From Diploptera punctata (Eukaryota > Arthropoda > Insecta > Blattodea > Blaberidae), in contig JASPKZ010002337.1 of NCBI GenBank assembly GCA_030220185.1, forward strand, positions 2,079,501 to 2,143,500: a stretch of DNA of 64,000 nucleotides. The letters are read 5' to 3'. Below are positions 1 to 8,855 of the stretch, in pieces. The notes beneath the pieces were generated by a model. That model did not search any database. It saw only the letters and a program-made list of their open reading frames with translations, and was not told where the DNA came from. A program made the translations under genes and the position numbers. Each line of letters opens with the position of its first letter. Positions within the stretch are counted from its first letter, which is position 1.

Positions 1-40
1 GCGGCTAGATATAAGATTCCTGTATTTGTGTTACTAACAG

Positions 41-205
41 ATTGTGGTGGTTATGTTGAGAATATGGGAGGAGCTATTACAATGATGAACATGGTGGAAC
101 AAGGTATCAAGACGTATGACTGCATCTGGCTAATTCGTCCACCCAAGAATTACTTACACTTAAGAACTCATCTCTATCTTAAAGTTGCAACATTCAGAGA
201 CATGG
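41..205 (+). CDS. Culd-like CUB/LDLa membrane protein, CUB exon 1 (gene starts upstream)
   Basis: This exon encodes the first half of a CUB domain, an extracellular binding module. It follows an acceptor (ttactaacag) and ends at a GGTAAG donor. It reads DCGGYVENMGG, then YDCIWLIRPP and THLYLKVATF, with the paired cysteines and strand pattern of CUB domains. Both ends are phase 1 and the length is a multiple of three, as in the next four exons, so the modules can be joined in frame. The earlier part of the protein, including any signal peptide, lies left of the window. With the later LDLa, transmembrane and PPxY segments the layout resembles Drosophila Culd, a CUB/LDLa protein reported in endocytic trafficking of rhodopsin and TRPL. 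Orthology is inferred from architecture only. The splice donor lies inside a 14-base target duplication (see 217-567). Confidence 0.8.
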
Positions 206-216
206 GTAAGAAATGT

Positions 217-567
217 ATTCACGTAGACTTTCACGGCCGGAGTTGCTATGATGATGTTGATGAAGATTTTCGGGCTGTAGGCCATGTTCGATGAATTTAG
301 GGATCATCTTGTTAGCTCTGTGACGTAGAAGAAATGTAAGGGACGAGAGCAGTCGTGCCTTATTCTTGCGCAGTTTCTCAAGTCGTCGTATATATCTGTG
401 TATTTCCTCCCTGTAGATGTGACTAATGTATTCACGTAGACTTTCACGGCCAGAGTTGCTATGATGATGTTGATGAAGATTTTCGGGCTGTAGGCCGTGG
501 TCGTGAGGGAACTACAAGCCTCACGACCACGGCCTACAGCCCGAAAATCTTCATCAACATCATCATA
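217..567. mobile_element. Short palindromic insertion at the exon 1 splice donor
   Basis: The 14 bases tgggtaagaaatgt occur at 203-216 and again at 568-581, so the segment between looks like an insertion with a target duplication. It holds two direct copies of a segment running from ttcacgtagactttcacgg to gggctgtaggcc (about 218-283 and 431-496). An inverted copy (about 510-566) forms a hairpin with the second. The 14-base duplication and foldback layout match the Penelope-like insertions elsewhere in the window, and its ending resembles 13738-13930. No protein is encoded. The ORF running from exon 1 to 294 is read-through into the element. Confidence 0.55.
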
Positions 568-597
568 TGGGTAAGAAATGTTTATGTTAAGAAACTA

Positions 598-815
598 GCC
601 ATTTATTTTTCAATTTGATGTTTTTTTTTTCTGACCAAGCATAAGCAGCTACTAATGATTTTTCCAATTCTCCATTTTTTTTTTTTTGCTTTCCTAAGAT
701 GTCCCTTCATTCTGGTTTTCAATTTTTTTTTTTATGTAAATTTTATCACAATCCCACTTAATGTGGTAAATTCCTGATTTGTTTTCTTCATCAATTTTGT
801 CATTTTCCTACAATA
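598..815 (-). mobile_element. Penelope-like element, GIY-YIG endonuclease fragment
   Basis: Read on the minus strand with frame changes, this stretch resembles the endonuclease region of the Penelope-like elements elsewhere in the window: a GIY-type start (GIYHIKWDCDKIYI), a basic stretch, then NGELEKSLVAAYAWSEK. Long T runs (A on the coding strand) and shifts show it is dead. It lies in intron 1, followed to 1084 by AT-rich sequence in which I recognise nothing. Confidence 0.5.
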
Positions 816-1084
816 GTTCAATTAATAAGTTGTATTTAATAAAAAACACAATAACACTGAGGAAATTACAGAATAAATGAAGGCAGAACATTTTCAAGAT
901 GTTAAAACTCATAAATGTGTTATCATTTTCAGTTTATTGCTTTAAAACTTTTTTCTTTTTCATTATCTAATGGGGGAAAAAAAACATACAGAAAAGTACA
1001 AAGATGCATATGTTAGGGGCACACCATACAATCATAGTTAGTTAAGGCAATATGCTATAGGCTGGAAGGTCTGTCCTGATGGGG

Positions 1085-1500
1085 CTTCTTCTTATTTTTC
1101 CTTTGGCTCTACAGTCCTCTAAGAATCTTGGCCTCCTTCATAACAACTGCCCATTCTTCTCTATTACCAGCTTTCTCTCTCCATATTTCACCTTCAGTTG
1201 TCTTAAGTCTTCCTTAACCTTATCTAACCATCTTAGTTTCTGTCTTCCAACCTTTCTTCTTCCTTTCAGTTTCCCTTCTAAAATCTTTCTTGCACCTCTT
1301 TTTTGCTCCATCCACAACACATGTCCTACCCATTCCAGTCTCTTTCTTCTAATATCTTCTACCAGATCTAAATCCTATATAATTCTTCCAATTCCTGGTT
1401 CGTTCTAATTCTACATATATATTGTTCCTGTACTGCTCCATATATCTTCCTTAATATTTTTCTTTCCCATGTATTTAATATGTACTTATCTTGTACTTGA
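1085..1500 (-). mobile_element. LINE 3' tail (family T)
   Basis: The minus strand encodes the C-terminal tail of a non-LTR retrotransposon: LWMEQKRGARKILEGK, then GRRKVGRQKLRWLDKV. A diverged sister copy is at 59575-59950. Basic tails of the form GR-PVGRP-RW following a reverse transcriptase are typical of insect LINEs. No reverse transcriptase core is left, and stops and shifts interrupt it. Confidence 0.6.
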
Positions 1501-1524
1501 TGAGGCTAGGCATTTTTAACTAAC

Positions 1525-1735
1525 CTAAACTTTCTGGTAGTGCCATGGCCCTGGGATCAACTCAGGCTCAGGTTGACAGAAATGAGTACTAAATGCTTGT
1601 TCTGGGGATATAGGCAGCCATCACACAGACTGACAACCTGGCTGGCATCTCATGCTGATTGTCTAAAAAAGATGGCAGCCTTAATCTTCACTACCTCAAG
1701 GGTTTCTCAAGGCCTATAGTGGGATCACTTCACCT
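1525..1735 (+). mobile_element. tRNA-derived SINE, family A, 5' truncated
   Basis: The sequence matches the body of the SINEs at 41037-41335 and 50190-50495, from tggccctgggatcaactc through gcttgttctgggg to gtgggatcactt. The tRNA-like head is missing, so this is a 5'-truncated copy in intron 1. Confidence 0.6.
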
Positions 1736-1910
1736 TTTTTTAATATAAATCTTACAAAACAATATGAAATTTTCAAGCATTAGAAGTAATAATGTATTCT
1801 CTTATATTTAAATTAATGTTGGGAAGTAAACATTATGAGGTTATACCATTAATAGTTAGTGGAAAACATATCTTTTTAACGACTCACTTCATACAATTTC
1901 AAATTTATTT

Positions 1911-1953
1911 GATACCGACGGTTTCAGATGACATCTTGTCCCTCTTCAGTCAT
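1911..1953 (-). ncRNA. Hammerhead ribozyme-like motif (left arm)
   Basis: On the minus strand: UGA, CUGAAGA (1949-1943), an imperfect stem II (GACA/UGUC plus a lower GG/CU), GAAA, stem III ACC/GGU, triplet GUA, then UCA. The UCA pairs with the UGA before the core as a 3 bp stem I. Predicted cleavage is between 1913 and 1912. Confidence 0.5.
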
Positions 1954-2022
1954 GACTTCCACTAATATTATAAAATAAATAAATAAAACTATAAAATACT
2001 ATAAAAACTAGTGTGGAAGTCA

Positions 2023-2062
2023 TGACTGAAGAGAGAGGAGATGTCTGAAACCATCGGTATCA
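2023..2062 (+). ncRNA. Hammerhead ribozyme-like motif (right arm)
   Basis: UGA (2023-2025), CUGAAGA (2026-2032), one extra base, a short stem II AGA/UCU, GAAA (2047-2050), stem III ACC/GGU, triplet GUA with predicted cleavage after 2059, then UCA (2060-2062) pairing with the UGA. All universally conserved core bases are present; stem II is weak. Confidence 0.5.
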
Positions 2063-2144
2063 AAGAATTGAAATTGTATGAAGTGAGTCATTAAAAATAT
2101 GTTCTCTACTCACTATTAATGTACTCTCTTACTTGTGTTTTCAG

Positions 2145-2351
2145 CTGGCAGCACAGAATTGCAAGTGATTCAAGGACTTATATCTGATCAACCTGTACTT
2201 GATACATTCCGATATCCTGCTGCTCATATACAGTCTTCAAGACATCGGGAGTATGTTGTACCCGTCAATATTGGATTTTACGTCACGCTGCGAGGAACTT
2301 TTGGACCTCTTTCACGTCTTGCTATTGTTTATACAGCTTTCAGCTATATGG
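2145..2351 (+). CDS. Culd-like gene, CUB exon 2
   Basis: The exon runs from an acceptor (cttgtgttttcag) to a GTAAAA donor, both phase 1, so it joins the previous exon in frame as ...FRDMAGSTELQ. Its 69 codons finish the CUB domain: VIQGLISDQPVLDTFRYP, then YVVPVNIGFYVTLRGTF and LAIVYTAFSYM, a beta-strand-rich pattern. The upstream intron is about 1.9 kb. Confidence 0.8.
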
Positions 2352-2412
2352 GTAAAATACAATTTTAAAACTGCATATAATTTATTTTTTATGCTTCAAT
2401 TCAAGTGACAGT

Positions 2413-3862
2413 TTAACCCGTCAGCGCCGACATCCATACGTGGTATAGACCCTCTCTTCTTCACTTATTGCCGACATCTATACGTGGTATAGACCTATGC
2501 AGGCGTGTTTTCTTTTTGTTCTGGATCGTACATTTTTGAAGCTACAAATATGTAATTTATTTGTGTTTAACGTAGAAATTATGAGCTCTCTGGACATATG
2601 AATAAAAATAAGACTTGTTTAAAATTTAATTTCATATTATTTTTTTAAAAATCAGATGAGATTGAAGTAATCGTAATTTTCTCTAAATGCGCGCAACCTT
2701 TTCATTTGTTTTTTTTACTGCTGTATATTCTTATATTTGCGTATGAACAATATAATTTTGAAGCCTAAGATCTTAGCTTTCTTTCTAAGTGTATGAATCA
2801 GCTGTGATCACATTTTGTGCATGTGGTATTGAGGTTGAAGTAGTTTCTTACTTCAACACTCGATGGCACACAGACCTAGCTTTGTGCTGCTTTCTGCAGG
2901 GCTTCTAATAAACTTATACACAATCTAATTTTTCAGGTCGATAAAATGATATACAAGCTATCGATTGATATATATATCGACCTGTTTAGGGGAATACCTG
3001 ATTTATTTTGCCTCTTTCAAATAGATGTTACTTACAAGGAATCAGTCTGAGGCGCGATGTCGTGCATTATATACGTAATTATGGCAGTCGTAACCTATAA
3101 GACACTTCATCAGAAAAATTACCCCTAAAGTGATAAATTGAAACCTCAAAGGAGGTGTGTTGTTTGTACTAAACATGGGAGAAGAAAGACATATGTTTAT
3201 TGTTGTCAGGAATGTGATGTAGGTCTGTGTATTGAAGAGTGTTTCGAGCTGTATCACACCAAGCTCAACTACTAAGGTTATGTGATTTTTAATTTCTGAA
3301 ATTAATAGTACTAAAATAAGAGAAAATTATTTTTATGGTCTGTGTAGTTGTAAATAACTGCTGTAGAATTTTTATACGAATCCAAGCAATAATTCAGATT
3401 CTAAGTATAAACATTCCTAGTGCTTTGACACAAGATTGAGCTTGAGTTCACTCTTCTAAATATTCATTCTGATTTTTGGTTATGTCAGCTGCTTTTGTAT
3501 ATACAAGTTACAGATGAATCAGCACTATGCCACACAATATATTTAGTGTCTCACAGAAAGAAACAGGGATGTCCAATGTGAGCAAATCAAATTATTTAGT
3601 AAAAATGTGTATCATGAGAGAGAAATTCAGATTTCAAAATTTTTTTTAATAGTTTATAAAGGCTACTGAACTCCATACGGTATGTATTAAATTTCTCATT
3701 TATTTCTGAGCTAACAAGTAAAAATTTCGTTCAAATCCATCGATATTTAAAAAAGTTATGATCGTTTATACAAATCAGTGTTCTAGGAATACTAAAATGT
3801 TAAAATGGCCTCCGTCCATGCAGTAGGAAAGCAAGTAAAAGGGTGCGTCACTGACGGGTTAA
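2413..3862 (+). mobile_element. piggyBac-like element, internally deleted
   Basis: The ends are TTAACCCGTCAGCG and CACTGACGGGTTAA: matching inverted ends that include the TTAA target typical of piggyBac. A subterminal direct repeat (atacgtggtatagacc) occurs twice at 2437-2494. The only coding remnant is the C-terminal cysteine-rich domain at 3141-3275; the catalytic DDD region is absent. At 1450 bp this is a deletion derivative of an element that would normally be longer. Confidence 0.8.
3141..3275 (+). pseudogene. piggyBac transposase, C-terminal cysteine-rich domain
   Basis: The frame reads RRCVVCTKHGRRKTYVYCC, then QECDVGLCIEECFELYHT, and ends at TAA. The Cys pairs followed by LC, CF and YHT near the stop are the pattern of the zinc-binding domain at the end of piggyBac transposases, which binds element ends. 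The upstream transposase is missing. Confidence 0.75.
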
Positions 3863-3917
3863 TCAATAGAATTTTTATAGCGTAAATTCTATCTTATGTA
3901 CGTTGTCAATTCCTAGT

Positions 3918-4047
3918 ATAAGAGAAAAATTTGTGTTTAGATTGGAACTCACCCAGATGGCTTAGTCTGTAGAGCAATGGCCTAGAAAACCAAAGGTCCT
4001 GGGTTCGAGTCCCAGTCTGAGCGTATAATTTTTCTTTTCAAATATGA
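3918..4047 (+). mobile_element. tRNA-like repeat (family C)
   Basis: A tRNA-like segment has an A box (gatggcttagtctgtagagca) and a B box (gggttcgagtcccag). It is flanked by agagaaaaattt on the left and aatttttcttt on the right, which are inverted relative to each other. Related copies are at 6474-6839, 7895-8110, 15565-15860 and 25795-26470. The shared flanks show a mobile repeat and not a functional tRNA gene. Confidence 0.6.
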
Positions 4048-5290
4048 AGCAACAGCTGAGCTGTAACACACCGGTATGCGGAACAGCTAGGATAATTTAA
4101 GGCTATTTTAAAGACTTTATATGGAAAATTACCATTTTACTTTTTCATGTCCCTTGTAGAAACAAATGTGCTCTTTCTAGTGGTGTCAGTAAATATAACA
4201 TCAGAGATGATAGACATATTGAAAACTGGCCCTGAAAAATGCTAAAAATTTGCAATTTTTAATTTTATGCTCAGAAGGGGTGTCAGTAAAATCTGAACTA
4301 TTAACTCAGAGAAAGTAATACTGGTGCAGTATAATGTGGACCTGATTATTAGTTGACAGCCTGAAAATCAAGGTCCCAGCTGCTTTGCCTTGTAGTAAAC
4401 AATGGTTAAAGTATGGCATAAATCTTCTGTGTCAAACTTTGCAAGGCACTTTCAGACCAAATACCAATAAGTAGTAATAATTTGCAAGCAATTTGAATGC
4501 TATAGTTGCATTCAGCACCAAAAGTTGTACTATTATAAAATAATTCAATGTAATAGACACAACAGTTGAAGCACAAGGTTATATCAAAGTTGACCAAATT
4601 ATTTACGCCGCGTGCTTCATGACATGACATAGGTCCACTCAGGTGGCCCTAGCTCTGGAGCCACTGCATCAATCGAGCCTAAATTTTGCACAGTAATCTA
4701 ACAAATGCATGTGTACATATGCACAAATTTTGAAAAAATCTGAGATGGTTGAGTGGGGACCATTTTTGATTTTAGGACACCTGATGTGGAATGACCCACA
4801 TGAGGAAAGAAATGTTGATATTTGTACATGTCTTGAATGGTGTAATGGATTGCATAGAACCAGAGGTTCAGGGTTCAAGTCCCGGTCCAAGCATTAATTT
4901 TTCGTTTCAAAATAATATTGTCCAGTATTGTAAAGTATTAACATTTAAATATAACATTAAAATAATAGGATGTTGCTCAGGATTTTGAGGTTTTAGCCAC
5001 AATATCCTAAACCTCTGGTGAAAATGAAATAACTATAACTGAAATAATCAATTGAGTTGGTGTTTACTTGATGAAAATCCATATTTATTAATTAAATAAA
5101 AATAAAACTACATTTTTATTTTTATTTAATTAATAACTGAAATAATAATCTACACTAGAGAAGGTTAGGGTAGTTTTTTTAAGTTTACTGTTGATGTGTA
5201 TAAATATTTATAACTGTTATAAGTTTGCCATACATAATTTCTTCATAATTATCAATTTATGATATGTAATATACTCATATTTTATTTCAG
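4048..5290. other. Intron 2, mostly unidentified AT-rich sequence
   Basis: No coding exon or complete element is visible. A degraded family C tRNA-like segment lies at about 4820-4910 (ggttcaagtcccggtcc). A short AT-rich palindrome lies near 5080-5135. The remainder is not recognised. Confidence 0.4.
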
Positions 5291-5410
5291 ATTGTTTCTC
5301 TGGCCCTAACTTCTTGTGTCAGAATCACCGTTGTATCCCAGCACAACTTAGTTGTGATGGTTTTGATCACTGTGGTGATAACAGCGATGAACCAAGTACA
5401 TGCTATCAAG
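5291..5410 (+). CDS. Culd-like gene, LDL-receptor class A exon
   Basis: This 40-codon exon encodes one complete LDLa module. The six cysteines fall in the order [21 protein letters not shown], and [12 protein letters not shown] forms the calcium-binding box near the end. It is flanked by a tttatttcag acceptor and a GTAATT donor, both phase 1, so it joins after the CUB domain as a cassette. Such modules fold around calcium and bind ligands outside the cell. Confidence 0.88.
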
Positions 5411-5800
5411 GTAATTCATTTTTTTTTGCAAAAACATTCTGTTATTACCTAATTTTAATATACAGGGTGACCATTAAAAAGTTAACCAAAATATTTATGC
5501 CCACAGAATATGACTCTCGTACCACTAAGTGTTCTACATGTCTTCCATCATTGGCTATAACTTCTTCCACGTGCTCTACCATCCTGATAATATATGTAAT
5601 GTCCACTATTTAATCTTCTTTCCGTAAATTAAATAAAAATATATGTTAGAAACGACATACAATTTTGGTTACCTTATTTTTGAACACAGTTCAAAACAGT
5701 TGGAAGAATACTATGGCATGGGGGACAATTTTTGTATTGAACAAGATTAAAGATAACATTATTTAGGACGTAATTTAAATCTATCTAATTTTTTATGCCT
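5411..5800. other. Intronic remnant with a transposon-end-like sequence
   Basis: Sequence from 5464 (cagggtgaccattaaaaagt) resembles the terminal repeat of a Tc1/mariner-type element, with a weak inverted partner near 5662-5685. No transposase is readable. Low confidence. Confidence 0.3.
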
Positions 5801-6230
5801 CACCTCACATCCTGCCTTCTTTTTAAAATAGTTTTGTAACCTAAATGATTACATCTTCAGTAGTTTCACGACCGATGTTCTGTCCTTTAGTAGCCGCTCA
5901 TGCATGGCTACATCAAATTGAAAGAAAGACAGGTTTAATAACACAAATAGAAAATGTTAGGAGCTCACTGTTTGGGAAGAAATCCACATTCAAATAACTA
6001 AGAAAGAAAAATAAGTGAATTTTGAAATTCCCGGGAAATTTGATTTGATTCGGAGGTCATCGGTCACCAACAGATGGAGTAAGAAGCAGTTCTCCTGGAC
6101 AACAGAACATCAGTCGTCAAATTACTGATGATGAAACTGCCTAGGTTTTGAAACCGATTTAATTACAAGACTGGATATGAGATGAGGTGTAAAGAATTTT
6201 AATTTAAATCTTAAATTAAATCTCACATTG
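5800..6230 (+). mobile_element. Penelope-like element tail with endonuclease C-terminus
   Basis: The plus strand reads VAAHAWLHQIERKTGL, then (after shifts) the tail IGPPTDGVR-type sequence RSPTDGVRSSSPGQQNIS and ITDDETA. This matches 30500-30860. The end carries a hammerhead motif (6120-6164), and a left arm with CTCACCTCA-type sequence lies at about 5810-5875. It lies in intron 3 and is non-functional. Confidence 0.6.
6120..6164 (+). ncRNA. Hammerhead ribozyme-like motif, diverged triplet
   Basis: AAUUA (6120-6124), CUGAUGA (6125-6131), an extra U, stem II GAAAC/GUUUU, GAAA (6150-6153), then CCGAUU with UAAUU after it. UAAUU pairs with AAUUA as a 5 bp stem I. The stem III partner G is replaced by A, so the copy may be inactive. 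Confidence 0.5.
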
Positions 6231-6234
6231 ATTT

Positions 6235-7490
6235 TTTTTATCATCATCAGCAGCAGCAGCAGAATCAAGGATTAGACCTACTGGTCTGTTCCAATCTCAT
6301 GTTAGAATTGGTCTATCCATCTTTTACTGGGTGTTCCAACATTTCTTCATCCTAGTGGTTTGTAATGAAGAATCTGTTTTGGAATTCTATTGTCATCCAT
6401 TCTACTGACATGGTCCTTCCATTCGTCTCTGTATTGTGTAATTGTATCTAATAGTTTGTAAATATTCAGTTCTATTTTTTCTCTTCAAATATAATTTATC
6501 TTTCATTGAGAAATGTTAAATTAATAATAAAAACATCATTAGAAGCCTTACTAGCTTTATAAAGTAATGTTAAATTCCCAATAAATGTCTTCTTAACTAA
6601 GAAGCCGCCATTTGCAAAGATAGAAACAATGGTTTCAAAAGCATTTGGTGAGAGGGAATTACAACGTATATAAGAGAAAAATTTGCGTCTAGATCATAAC
6701 TCGCCTCGGTAGCTCAGTTGGTAGAGCATTTGGCCCGGCAAGCCAAAGGTCCCGGGTTCGAGTCTCGGTCTAGGCGAAAATTTTTCTCTTCAAATATAAT
6801 TTATCTTTCATTGAGAAATGTTAAATTAATAATAAAAACAATATTCAGTTCTCTTCGTTATATCCTCACTTCACTTTTGATCCATTATTGTATAGCCAGC
6901 CACACTCCTCAGAAACCTCATTTCTGACATTTCTATTCTTCGTTCCTGGTTTTTTGTTAAGACCCAGTGTTCTCATCCATACAGTATTGTTGGAACCGCC
7001 ATTGTTTTATAAAATTTTAAAAGTGTCTCCTTTCTAGTTCCTTTGAGACTTTGTTTTATGGTGCCACACATATAATTAAATTTATTTATTTTGTTTTTAA
7101 TGTCTTCGCTTTTTCTATATGATACATTGTATCCCAGGTAATTAAAATTGCTCACTTGATTTATTATTTTGTTCTCTAATTGGATTTTTACTCTTAGTGG
7201 CTCATGTCCTTGAAAAGCTAAAACTTTTGTTTTTAGAGTAGATATTTTCAAGTTGTATGTTTCACATATTTTACTTAAGTTGTAAATTGCCCATTGTAAG
7301 CCACCTTCTGTCTCAGATATCACAACCTGATCATCTGCAAAATGTAAAGTATCTAATAAAATATTGTCAATTTTAAAATGTTCAGTTAAAACAATTTGCC
7401 ACTTCTGTATGGCATCGTCTATATATATATTAAAAAGTGATGGCAAAAGTGGGCATCCTTGTTTTACTCCACAGTTTATTGTCGCTGGTG
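6235..7490 (-). mobile_element. LINE reverse transcriptase fragment (family U), interrupted
   Basis: The minus strand encodes part of a non-LTR reverse transcriptase. It has LLPSLFNIYIDDAIQKW, then LHFADDQVVISETEGGL, where ADD is the catalytic aspartate pair. The thumb/connection region follows: FNYMCGTIKQSLKGTRKE and FYKTMAVPTILYG. The element is 5'-truncated and split by the tRNA-like insertion at 6474-6839, flanked by a 13-base duplication (6461-6473 and 6840-6852). A related copy is at 38558-39006. Confidence 0.75.
6474..6839 (+). mobile_element. tRNA-like repeat (family C) with duplicated ends
   Basis: The insertion is bounded by the 13-base duplication aatattcagttct. The first and last roughly 60 bases (from ttttctcttcaaatataatt to ttaataataaaaaca) are direct repeats of each other. 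Between them lie a body and a tRNA-like region at about 6700-6775 with A box and B box. The anticodon-like loop is CCGGCAA in a TTGGC/GCCAA stem. The unit looks circularly permuted: it starts and ends inside the tail rather than at the tRNA head. Confidence 0.6.
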
Positions 7491-7678
7491 ATTTTTTTAT
7501 AGTTAAATTTCAAATGATGATGTCTCAATATTCCATTTCCGGTATCCCTACTCACAGAGTTGATCAGTAAATTTAATGAAGATGAATTTTATAGCAGATA
7601 AAATAATATGATTTATTGAGAAAAATAGGGAACCAGAAATAAATTAATTTACTACTGAAATACATTTATTATTAACAG

Positions 7679-7801
7679 AATGGGAAGCAGAACCCCAGGA
7701 TAGGAGATGGTACTCCCATACTCCTAACTACTATTTCCCAAAGATGGAGAGGTACCCTGATCTCAAGACAGCTACACTTGTCTTTGTAGTCAGCAGTTTA
7801 G
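7679..7801 (+). CDS. Culd-like gene, juxtamembrane exon
   Basis: A 41-codon exon between an attattaacag acceptor and a GTGAGT donor, phase 1 at both ends. It reads EWEAEPQDRRWYSHTPNYYF, PKMERYPDLKTATLVFVVSSL. The tyrosine- and proline-rich stalk leads into the hydrophobic start of the transmembrane helix, which the next exon completes. Confidence 0.8.
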
Positions 7802-7894
7802 GTGAGTAAAAAATATTACTATGGTTAAAATTAATAATTGAATTAGATTTGATGTTTTTATTATTCATTTAATATATCTCAATCAAGGATAAAT

Positions 7895-8110
7895 TACATT
7901 TGAAGAGAAAAATATACGCTCAGACTAGGGTTTGAACCCAGGACCTTTCGCTTTCTATGTGAATGCTCTACCGACTGAGCTACCTGAGCAGTCCATTCTA
8001 AATGCAAATTTTTCTCTTTTTCTCTTCAGTCAGTAGAGCATTCATATAGAAAGTGAAAGGTCCTGGGTTCAAACCCCAGTCTGAGCATAAATTTTTCTCT
8101 TCAAATATAA
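7895..8110. mobile_element. Inverted pair of tRNA-like repeats (family C)
   Basis: A minus-strand tRNA-like unit (about 7905-7995) and a partial plus-strand unit (about 8025-8100) face each other across about 30 bases and share aatttttctctt-type flanks. They form a foldback in intron 4. Confidence 0.55.
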
Positions 8111-8671
8111 TTGAATTAGACTGTTTACATGCATGGTCAGAAAAACACAGAATCGAAGCAAAGGCCAAATTATTGAAACAGTTAAGAAGAAGAAGAAAAG
8201 TTTGATGTGAGGTATTCAAATTTTACTTAAATAAATAATTACCTCATAGTGTTAATTCATAGTAAATGTAAATGAGTTGGAATTTAACACCGTAAAATGG
8301 GGTGAATAGAAACGAAACTTCTGAAAAAATTCAACATTATGTAATAGGGGGTTAAAGTAAAGCAGACAGGGATATTTTTTTTATGAGATGGAAATAAGGT
8401 AAGATTTAAGGGAAATGTGATTTTGTGTGGTTGGCAATACTGAGATTCAGATTCAGTGGTGTGACAAAGCAACTTCTGTTTCAGCCGATTTTCATCGTTT
8501 TCCAAACTTTACATGTAAGTACCATACCTCATCACCTCACATGTTTGAATTGTACTATTTTTTATACCTTGTATACCTGTAGAAGATATCACATTGTTTA
8601 ATATAGTGTAAACAAAACCATTTCTTTGTTTCAATTTTTGTTTTAGGTTATGATCCATATTTTGAATCTGT

Positions 8672-8717
8672 GGGGTGAATAGAAACACATTATTTTGCTG
8701 TTTCTATTCACCCCACA
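8672..8717. repeat. Subterminal hairpin of transposon-end motifs
   Basis: The terminal motif GGGGTGAATAGAAAC occurs forward at 8672-8686 and inverted at 8700-8714. Extended arms 8670-8688 and 8699-8717 are perfectly complementary over 19 bases. It lies about 140 bases upstream of the transposase start, so it may be an internal transposase-binding site. Confidence 0.6.
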
Positions 8718-8855
8718 AATCGTAAAGTTTTTATTTTGTGTTTATTTTCCAATGTCACAGCTGAAAGACAATTAAATATATAATATACAACCAATAGTTA
8801 TCCAATTGAGGAATATTAGCTGGCACAAGCTATAATGTGACCGTTTTCTTTCAGC

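Larger units (their letters stand above)
1821..2120. repeat. Penelope-type foldback
   Basis: A left terminal motif (gggaagtaaacattatgagg, 1821-1840) is followed by two inverted arms of about 100 bases, 1857-1961 and 2013-2110, separated by an AT-rich loop. Each arm carries a hammerhead-like motif on its own strand. The GGAAGTAACATTATGAGGT terminal motif recurs at many other foldbacks here, which groups them in one family. Confidence 0.55.

Noticed and set aside
28..294. 88-codon ORF as a complete small gene
   Set aside because: It starts on GTG within an exon that follows an acceptor, and its end is read-through of a splice donor into an insertion.
6700..6775. Apparent functional tRNA gene
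   Set aside because: The clover-like fold and boxes are real, but the same flanks recur at six or more places and the acceptor ends are imperfect; it is a mobile repeat.
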